Of a stretch of 64,000 bases of DNA, positions 59,011-64,000 are shown piece after piece (position 1 is the stretch's first letter; every line of letters starts with the position of its first letter). The notes under the pieces are model-generated. The model saw nothing but the letters and a program-made list of their open reading frames with translations. It did not search any database and was not told the DNA's origin. Source of the stretch: Mycobacterium heidelbergense (GTDB lineage Bacteria; Actinomycetota; Actinomycetes; Mycobacteriales; Mycobacteriaceae). The position numbers and the translations under genes are program-made. The DNA lies in contig NZ_AP022615.1 of the NCBI RefSeq assembly GCF_010730745.1, forward strand, positions 1,922,001-1,986,000, written 5' to 3'.

Positions 59011-60791
59011 GGCCCGGTCCCCGCACCGCGGACCTCGAGCCCCTCGAGGTCCCCCTGTGCCCGCCATGCCGCCAAGATGTCGGCGTATTCGGTTGGGGTA
59101 CCGAAGAAGAAGCTGCCCTGCCGGGTCCTGGCGTCCGCCTTCCCCTCCCGGTTGTAGTAGCCGGGGGTGCAGGTCTTCGCGCGCGCGGCGGTGGCGGCCG
59201 ACCGCGCCACCACCGTGTCCACCCACGCGGCTTCGGCTCCAGGTGACGCCTCGACTTCGGTGACGCCTTGCTCAAGTGCACGCGCAATGATCCACGCGGC
59301 GTGGCTCGCCTGCACGTCCAGCAGGTAGGGGAAATTGACCGTGAGCCCCGCCTGGGCGATGCTTTCGATGAAGCAGTTCGGAAAACCGTTGGTGCACAGG
59401 CCCTGGAACGTGCGCACACCGTCGCGCCACCGGTCGGTCAGCGTGACGCCGTCGCGGCCGATCAGCTCGAACCCGGTCCGCCGACAGTAGTCGGTGCCGA
59501 CCTCGAAACCGGTTGCGAAGATGAGGCAGTCCAGCTCGTGGGCCACCCCGTCGACGACCGCGCCGGTCTCGGTGATGCGCTCCACTCCGCGACCGCGGGT
59601 GTCGACCAGCGTGACGTTGTCGCGGTTGAACGTCTGCAGATACGCGTCGTGGAAGCAGGGCCGCTTGCAGAAGTAGCCGTACCAGGGTTTGAGCGCCTCC
59701 GCGGTGGCGCGGTCGGCGACGATCTCGTCGACCCGGGCCCGGATCTCCTCCATCTTGGCGAAGTCGGCGAGTTCGACGTCGCGAGCCGGTGAATCGGTGG
59801 TGTCGTGACGCATGACCGGAAGCTTGCGGGTGATGCTCGTCCAGGCATCGGCGACGAGATCCTCCTCGGCCCGCCCACCGGCGGTGAGGATCTGGAAGTT
59901 CTCTATGCGCTCGCGCTGCCAGCCCGGCCGTAATGCGTTGACCCACTGCGGATCCGTGGGCCGGTTGTCCCGCACGTCCACCGACGATGGCGTGCGCTGG
60001 AAGACGTAGAGGTGCCTCGCCGCCGCGGCCAGGTGCGGCACGCACTGCACCGCGGTCGCGCCCGTGCCGATGATGCCGACGCGCTGACCGGCCAGGTTCT
60101 CCAGCTTCTCGCCGGTGTAGCCATAGTCCCACCGGCTGGTGTGAAACGTCTTTCCCCGGAAGGTGCCGATCCCGGGGATGCCGGGCAGCTTGGGCTTCGC
60201 TTGATACCCGTTGGCCATGGAGACGAACCTGGCCCGCATCTCGTCACCCCGGTTTGTCCGGATGATCCAGCGGGAACTTTCGGCCTCCCAACGGATCTCG
60301 TGGACATCGGTCTGCAGGCACGCGTCGCGGTACAGGTCGTAGTGCTCGGCGATGGCCCGGCAGTGCGCGAAGATCTCGGCCCCCTGGGCGTATTTTTCGG
60401 TGGGGACGTAACCGAGCTCCTCCAACAGCGGCATATACACATAGGATTCGACGTCGCAGGCGATCCCCGGATACCGGTTCCAGTACCAGGTGCCACCCAC
60501 GTCGGCCGCCCGGTCGATCAACCGGACGCTGTCGACCCCGAGTTGGCGGAGCCGCGCGCCCGTCAACAACCCGCCGAAACCGGCGCCGATGATCGCCACG
60601 TCGACCTGATCGGTGAGGGGCTCGCGGGCGAACGCCCCGTCCACCCAGGGGTCGTCGGCGAACCGGGCGAAAGCACCCGCGATCTCCACGTACTGCGCGA
60701 TGCCGTCGGGCCGCAATCGCAGCGCGCGCTCTTCGGCGTATTTCCGTCGCAGCGCCTCGACGTCGAACGTCGCGCCAACGGTCTCGGTCAC
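59007..60791 (-). CDS. Baeyer-Villiger monooxygenase with N-terminal extension, 594 aa
   Basis: Similar in build to the enzyme at 23371-25224. It has an N-terminal extension with VEALRRKYAEERALRLRPDG, the FAD motif IIGAGFGGLLTGARL at about 68-82, the fingerprint FRGKTFHTSRWD at 211-222 and the second Rossmann GTGATAVQ. The CKRPCFHDAYLQTFNRDNV segment is almost the same as in its paralogue. GGGAG lies nine bases before the GTG start at 60791. It is the first gene of the operon and is followed by the second BVMO through a GTGA overlap. It is probably controlled by the TetR encoded just upstream. Confidence 0.92.
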   Translation of the reverse strand: MTETVGATFDVEALRRKYAEERALRLRPDGIAQYVEIAGAFARFADDPWVDGAFAREPLTDQVDVAIIGAGFGGLLTGARLRQLGVDSVRLIDRAADVGGTWYWNRYPGIACDVESYVYMPLLEELGYVPTEKYAQGAEIFAHCRAIAEHYDLYRDACLQTDVHEIRWEAESSRWIIRTNRGDEMRARFVSMANGYQAKPKLPGIPGIGTFRGKTFHTSRWDYGYTGEKLENLAGQRVGIIGTGATAVQCVPHLAAAARHLYVFQRTPSSVDVRDNRPTDPQWVNALRPGWQRERIENFQILTAGGRAEEDLVADAWTSITRKLPVMRHDTTDSPARDVELADFAKMEEIRARVDEIVADRATAEALKPWYGYFCKRPCFHDAYLQTFNRDNVTLVDTRGRGVERITETGAVVDGVAHELDCLIFATGFEVGTDYCRRTGFELIGRDGVTLTDRWRDGVRTFQGLCTNGFPNCFIESIAQAGLTVNFPYLLDVQASHAAWIIARALEQGVTEVEASPGAEAAWVDTVVARSAATAARAKTCTPGYYNREGKADARTRQGSFFFGTPTEYADILAAWRAQGDLEGLEVRGAGTGP

Positions 60792-60818
60792 GGCATCGAC
60801 TCCCTGTTCGTGACCCGA

Positions 60819-60847
60819 CTATATAATCAATCGCTTGATCATATCAA
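60819..60847 (-). promoter_or_regulatory. BVMO promoter with operator between -35 and -10
   Basis: On the minus strand TTGATA (60847-60842) and TATATA (60825-60820) are separated by 16 bases. The spacer holds a perfect inverted repeat, ATCAA-TCGC-TTGAT (60826-60839). A repressor bound there would block RNA polymerase. The start codon of the first BVMO lies about 30 bases downstream. The likely repressor is the TetR at 60901-61524; the half-site ATCAAT also occurs at 61569-61574 near the regulators' own promoters. Confidence 0.6.
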
Positions 60848-60888
60848 GGGCGCGCCGCCTTGTCGGCGCCGAGCCCGCGGCGAGGGCC

Positions 60889-60947
60889 CCGAGACTGCGC
60901 TCAGCGCGCCGATTTTGGCCCGACCGGCGCGCTGAGCGCAGTCTCGG
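60889..60947. terminator. Long perfect hairpin at the end of tetR
   Basis: Bases 60889-60911 and 60925-60947 are 23-base perfect complements around a 13-base loop (CCGAGACTGCG at the left foot, CGCAGTCTCGG at the right). The structure overlaps the last codons of the TetR gene and stands between it and the BVMO promoter, so it probably insulates the two. There is no T-run. The core sequence is shared with the repeat at 13937-14023, which points to a repeat family. Confidence 0.65.
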
Positions 60948-61524
60948 CGGCTGCAGATCCCAACAGCGTCCCCCTGATCAGCTTCTTCGCCGAGTCCAGC
61001 GCCGCGTGGTATTCCTCCGGCGGCAGCGAGGCGCCCAGCTCGGTCAGGCCGTAGATCAGTGAGTAGACGGCCTCAACAGCGCCCCCGTCAGCGCTCCCGA
61101 CGATGCCCTCGATGATGTCGCGGAACGCCGTGAATCCCGCGGGGTCATCAAAGGCGACCGCGCTTTCGGCCCGGATCGCCCACTCGAAAGCGGCGAGGTC
61201 GGGGTATTCGCGCATCAATTGGCCCGATTCGTCGAGCACCGCTTCGATTCGGTCGATGACATCGCCGGGGCCGCCGGCGGCCCGGCGCAGCCGCGGCAAC
61301 GCCACCTCGGTTCTGGCCGCGACCGCCGCCTTGATCAGCTCCGACTTGTTCGGAAAATAGTTGTACAGGCTGGCGCTGGTCACCTTCGCCGTGCGGGCGA
61401 TCTCGCGGATGGTCGCCCGCGAGTACCCCACCGTGGCGACGCAGCGCATGGTGGCGGCGACGATCCGCTGGCGGGTCTCCTCGCCGCTGGCGCCGACCGG
61501 GCGGCCTAGCTGCGACCTTCCCAT
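60901..61524 (-). CDS. TetR-family regulator, likely repressor of the BVMO operon
   Basis: 207 residues. The N-terminal helix-turn-helix (about 15-62) reads RQRIVAATMRCVATVGYSRA, TIREIARTAKVTSASLYNYF and PNKSELIKAAVA. The C-terminal ligand domain is helical. It is paralogous to the divergent TetR at 61643 (both have SQLGRP.GA.GE and VLDES.QLMR.YP.LAAF). The ATG at 61524 has GAGG six bases upstream; a GTG four codons earlier lacks spacing. Its last ten residues are encoded by the hairpin. Next on the same strand are the two BVMO genes. Confidence 0.9.
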   Translation of the reverse strand: MGRSQLGRPVGASGEETRQRIVAATMRCVATVGYSRATIREIARTAKVTSASLYNYFPNKSELIKAAVAARTEVALPRLRRAAGGPGDVIDRIEAVLDESGQLMREYPDLAAFEWAIRAESAVAFDDPAGFTAFRDIIEGIVGSADGGAVEAVYSLIYGLTELGASLPPEEYHAALDSAKKLIRGTLLGSAAAETALSAPVGPKSAR

Positions 61525-61554
61525 CGTTGTCCTCACTGGTGCGTCCTGTCGTCG

Positions 61555-61574
61555 AATATAATCGGATGATCAAT
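61555..61574. promoter_or_regulatory. Overlapping divergent -10 boxes of the two tetR genes
   Basis: On the plus strand TATAAT (61557-61562) would give a start near 61569 for the right-hand tetR. On the minus strand the same A+T stretch reads TATATT and would serve the left-hand tetR. ATCAAT at 61569-61574 resembles one half of the ATCAA/TTGAT operator of the BVMO promoter, so autoregulation is possible. A clear partner half-site is not seen. Confidence 0.4.
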
Positions 61575-61642
61575 TACTTCTGGCTTGCGGCGCGGACGTG
61601 GGCGGCGCGTCGACCAGCGACCGGCCGCGGGCATGGCGCGCC

Positions 61643-62302
61643 GTGAACGCCGCGCCGTCTCAATTGGGCCGCCCGGCGGGCGCCACCGGTGAGCAGACCC
61701 GCGCCCGAATCCTCACCGCGGCCATGCGCTGCGTGGCGGAAGTGGGGTATTCGCGGGCGACCATCCGCGAGATCGCCAAGGCCGCCGACATGACCAGCGG
61801 CAGCCTGTATCACTACTTTCCGAACAAGTCCGAGTTGCTCAAAGCGACCGTCGGCGAAATCGACGAGATCGCGTCGCCGCGGCTGCGGTCCGCCGCGGCG
61901 CGAGCCCATGACGTCGCCGATCGCCTTGAGGCGGTGTTGGACGAGTCGGCCCAATTGATGCGCGATTATCCCTACCTGGCCGCGTTCGATCGCGCGATGC
62001 GCGCCGAAAGCGCCGCGCACCTGCGCGACGGCAGGCCGCGGTACCCAGGACTAATAGCGTTGCGCGACATAATAACTGACATCGTCGAGGACGCCCGGTC
62101 GCGGGGAGCGCTGCCACCCGACACCAACCCGCGCGCCGCCGTCAACGCAATCTACGCATTGACGCGCGGCCTGACGGAACAGGCGGCCAACCTGGCACCG
62201 GCGGCCTACGCGGCCACGCTGGGCTCGGCCAAGGAATTGATCCGGGGCACCCTTTTCGCGCCGCAAGCGAGTCGCCCACCGTCCACGGCGACGGCGGATT
62301 AG
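61643..62302 (+). CDS. TetR-family regulator, paralogue of the divergent one
   Basis: 219 residues. The helix-turn-helix reads RARILTAAMRCVAEVGYSRA, TIREIAKAADMTSGSLYHYF and PNKSELLKATVG, close to the neighbour's. GTG at 61643 is chosen because the product then aligns with the paralogue; GTG at 61598 would add 15 residues, and neither has a good ribosome site. The C-terminal domain has VLDESAQLMRDYPYLAAF. Duplication followed by divergence of the ligand pocket is likely. What it controls is unknown; candidates are itself, the BVMO operon or the downstream PPOX gene. Its stop overlaps a TetR remnant on the other strand. Confidence 0.88.
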   Translation: MNAAPSQLGRPAGATGEQTRARILTAAMRCVAEVGYSRATIREIAKAADMTSGSLYHYFPNKSELLKATVGEIDEIASPRLRSAAARAHDVADRLEAVLDESAQLMRDYPYLAAFDRAMRAESAAHLRDGRPRYPGLIALRDIITDIVEDARSRGALPPDTNPRAAVNAIYALTRGLTEQAANLAPAAYAATLGSAKELIRGTLFAPQASRPPSTATAD

Positions 62303-62433
62303 CCGTCACCGTGGCGAGCGCGTTCATCGCGCAACCGCTCGAGGCCGGCGACGATGGGCCGCAACCCGGATGCGAACTCCTCCTCCAGCGGAACGGGGAG
62401 ATCGTCGGCGATAATTACGACCGGGTCAATCCC
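62299..62433 (-). pseudogene. C-terminal fragment of a TetR-type regulator
   Basis: Minus-strand reading gives about 45 residues with VPLEEEFASGLRPIVAGLERLRDE and then a stop, the pattern of the last helix of TetR-family proteins with a C-terminal domain. There is no start codon or DNA-binding part upstream; the PPOX gene begins at 62457 on the other strand instead. It appears to be what is left of a regulator lost in a rearrangement. It could also be chance, since GC-rich antisense frames stay open, but the sequence pattern is specific. Confidence 0.5.
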
Positions 62434-62456
62434 CCTGATAGCAAGGACGTCTCGCC

Positions 62457-63011
62457 ATGCTGCTTCCCCTGGCCCCCGAGCCCTATACCCCTGCGACCGA
62501 TCGCGACATGCTTCCCTCCGAGCGCCGCGAGTTCGTCCGCACGCATCGCACCTGCGTGTTCGGTTACCGACGGCGCAACGACGGCCCGGCCATGTCGGTG
62601 GTCTACTACATCCCCACCGACACCGACGAACTGCTGGTGTCCACCATGGCCGGCCGTGGCAAAGCCCGCGTCGTCCAGCGCGACGGCAAGGTCAGCCTGT
62701 GCGTCCTCGACGAGCGGTGGCCCTTCGCCTACCTGCAGGTCTACGCCGACGCGACGCTCGACGTCGACCGCGACCTCGCGGTCGACGTCATGATGGCGGT
62801 CGCCGGCCGCATGTCCGGCCAACCGCTCGGCGAGGAGGCGCGGCCCCACATTCAAGCGATGTCCGAGCGCGAGAACCGCGTGGTCATCCGCTGCCGGCCC
62901 TACGCCAGCTACGCGACACCGCCGCGCCACCTGCACCGCAACGACCAGGTCGAGCGACTCTCCCATTGGGTTTCCGGCGTGGTCGCGTGGGACGCGGACG
63001 ATCCGTCATGA
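62457..63011 (+). CDS. PPOX-class (F420/FMN) protein, 184 aa
   Basis: Split-barrel protein of the pyridoxamine-phosphate-oxidase superfamily. It begins LLPLAPEPYTPATDRDMLPSERREFVRTHRTCVFGY, then MSVVYYIPTDTDELLVSTMAGRGKARVVQRDGKVSLCVLDERWPFAYLQVYADA. This matches TIGR03618/03667-type F420-dependent enzymes of mycobacteria. It probably reduces or binds a small molecule through F420H2. AAGGA lies before the ATG at 62457. Its end overlaps the convergent SRPBCC gene by six bases. Confidence 0.82.
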   Translation: MLLPLAPEPYTPATDRDMLPSERREFVRTHRTCVFGYRRRNDGPAMSVVYYIPTDTDELLVSTMAGRGKARVVQRDGKVSLCVLDERWPFAYLQVYADATLDVDRDLAVDVMMAVAGRMSGQPLGEEARPHIQAMSERENRVVIRCRPYASYATPPRHLHRNDQVERLSHWVSGVVAWDADDPS

Positions 63012-63479
63012 CCGGGCGTGGCGGTCACGCAGTTTGATCAGCGTCGCCTCGATGCCCGCCGCGTTGGCCTTCCGGAAGCCCATCCGTTCGTAGTACTTCA
63101 ACGTGTTTTTGATCGCGCCGGCGTCGCGGTAATCGAACGTCTCCGTGACCCGCGTCAGTGTCGGTGACAGCGACTCGAATTCCCACCGCCAGCGGTGGCC
63201 CACCGGATGGCGCCATTCGACCACTTCGTTCGGTTTCAACGCCGTCACCGTGCTCGTGATGCGGTAGGGCACGCCCAACATCTTCATGTTCGTCGAAAAC
63301 TTGGACCCGACAGCCAGTTTCGCCGGCATCCTGATGTTGTCGCGGACGGTGCCCGACCCGTCCAGCTCGTGGTGCCGCCGGGGATCGGCGGCCAGCGCGT
63401 ACAGCTCCGCGGCCGGTGCGGCCACGTCGACCGACCGGCTCACCTGTCGCGGCCCGGCGTCAACAACGGTCACAGTCAC
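63006..63479 (-). CDS. SRPBCC-fold protein, 157 aa
   Basis: Polyketide-cyclase/dehydrase-like fold. RQVSRSVDVAAPAAELYALAADPRRHHELDGSGTV is the opening pattern, then VEWRHPVGHRWRWEFESLSPT and a C-terminal helix with YYERMGFRKANAAGIEATL. No catalytic residue can be named. It resembles the SRPBCC protein at 51427-51891. GGAGGGAGA precedes the GTG at 63479. It is convergent with the PPOX gene and divergent from the mycofactocin-type SDR. Confidence 0.82.
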   Translation of the reverse strand: MTVTVVDAGPRQVSRSVDVAAPAAELYALAADPRRHHELDGSGTVRDNIRMPAKLAVGSKFSTNMKMLGVPYRITSTVTALKPNEVVEWRHPVGHRWRWEFESLSPTLTRVTETFDYRDAGAIKNTLKYYERMGFRKANAAGIEATLIKLRDRHARS

Positions 63480-63592
63480 GACGTCTCCCTCCTGTTGCCG
63501 GCGAGGTCGACGCTACGCTTCGCCGAAGTGACAGCAGGTGGCCGGGATCCAGGCGTTGATCGAGGTTGGCGAGAAAGGAATTTCAGGAACCG

Positions 63593-64000
63593 ATGAACCA
63601 ATCAATCTCGGGGAAGGTGGCGTTGATCACCGGCGCCGCGCGAGGGCAGGGCCGGGCGCACGCGGTACGGCTCAGCGCCGAAGGCGCCGACATCATCGCG
63701 GTTGACATCGCCGGCCCGCTGCCGCCCAGCGTTCCCTACGACTCCCCGACACCCGGCGACCTGGCCGAGACGGCACGACTCGTCAACGCCAACGGCAGAA
63801 AGGCCGTCATGCAGGCCGTCGACATCCGCGAGCTTGACGCGCTCACGGCCGCCGTCGACCGCGCGGTGGGCGAACTGGGCCGCCTCGACATCATCGTCGC
63901 CAACGCCGGGATCTGCAGCCCGGCGCCCTGGGATCAAATCACCCCGCAGGCGTTTCGCGACACGATCGACACCAACGTGGTCGGCACCTGGAACACCGTG
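63593..64000 (+). CDS. Mycofactocin-coupled SDR oxidoreductase, N-terminal 136 residues (cut by window edge)
   Basis: Starts MNQSISGKVALITGAARGQG, with the GAARGQGRAHAVRLSAEGADI loop that marks the mycofactocin-dependent SDR group. The insert between the second strand and helix (DIAGPLPPSVPYDSP) is also usual in this group. The NAG motif in IIVANAGICSP is kept; catalytic Ser, Tyr and Lys lie beyond the window. These enzymes hold a non-exchanging nicotinamide and pass electrons to mycofactocin. An AGGAA site lies four bases before the ATG. The neighbouring PPOX, BVMO and TetR genes suggest alcohol or ketone metabolism. Confidence 0.88.
   Translation, partial: MNQSISGKVALITGAARGQGRAHAVRLSAEGADIIAVDIAGPLPPSVPYDSPTPGDLAETARLVNANGRKAVMQAVDIRELDALTAAVDRAVGELGRLDIIVANAGICSPAPWDQITPQAFRDTIDTNVVGTWNTV

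Noticed and set aside
1..64000. CRISPR array, tRNA or rRNA genes, intact IS element
   Set aside because: No regularly spaced repeats, cloverleaf-like segments, rRNA stretches or transposase motifs were found on reading either strand.

Overview
The window is from a high-GC actinobacterium, almost certainly a Mycobacterium. Several runs of genes keep the order known in M. tuberculosis, here inverted: treS, pepA, a PPOX/F420 protein, fusA2, fadD7, oxcA and ldt (Rv0126 to Rv0116c) at 1-10.2 kb, and the Rv0111 acyltransferase, Rv0110 rhomboid, a small Rv0108c-like protein and ctpI (Rv0107c) at 19-21 and 34-41 kb. An LdtMt1-like L,D-transpeptidase, a cutinase, a LipJ-type hydrolase-cyclase and a mycofactocin-type SDR fit this. 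oxyS, PE_PGRS1 and the Rv0112-Rv0115 group are missing. No tRNA, rRNA, CRISPR array or intact insertion sequence was seen. Species cannot be fixed from the sequence alone.

Layout. 1-10.2 kb: trehalose synthase (cut by the window edge), a secreted PDZ protease, a divergent SnoaL/PPOX pair, EF-G2, a DUF2231 membrane protein, the oxalate pair fadD7/oxcA, and L,D-transpeptidase. 10.4-19 kb: carboxylic acid reductase, a lipoprotein, a quinone-oxidoreductase-like protein, an NRAMP-related (probably Mg2+) transporter with a long leader and a small upstream gene, and an O-methyltransferase. 19-21 kb: OatA-like acyltransferase. 21.3-33.6 kb: a catabolic island of two divergent operons. One runs SDR, Rieske oxygenase, luciferase-like monooxygenase, Baeyer-Villiger monooxygenase (BVMO), SDR, CoA-transferase. 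The other runs lactonase-like propeller, GntR/HutC regulator, acyl-CoA ligase, SDR. 33.6-41.6 kb: SRPBCC protein, rhomboid, small proteins, CtpI and a MazEF-like module. 41.6-51.9 kb: acyl-CoA ligase/SDR pair, cutinase, LuxC/LuxE-like pair, an amidohydrolase remnant, a secreted small protein, LipJ, a methyltransferase and an SDR/SRPBCC pair. 52.5-57.5 kb: DUF2127, cation exchanger-like protein, SDR, DUF2252. 57.4-64 kb: a second BVMO cluster with two paired BVMOs, two divergent TetR regulators, a TetR remnant, a PPOX protein, an SRPBCC protein and a mycofactocin-type SDR cut by the window end.

How the genes work together. In the 21-34 kb island, overlapping stop/start codons (ATGA or TGATG) join five genes, and the GntR gene lies in the opposite operon. 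The region between the operons carries two TTGTC-N2-GAC(A/T)A inverted repeats, one overlapping a likely leaderless promoter. The enzyme set suits oxidation of a ketone or ring to an ester or lactone, hydrolysis, CoA activation and alcohol oxidation; the substrate is unknown. In the 57-62 kb cluster an ATCAA-N4-TTGAT repeat lies exactly between the -35 and -10 boxes of the BVMO operon, as expected for TetR control. Other points of interest are the candidate structured leader of the transporter, a nested palindromic element near 55.8 kb, and a repeat family with copies near 14.0 and 60.9 kb.
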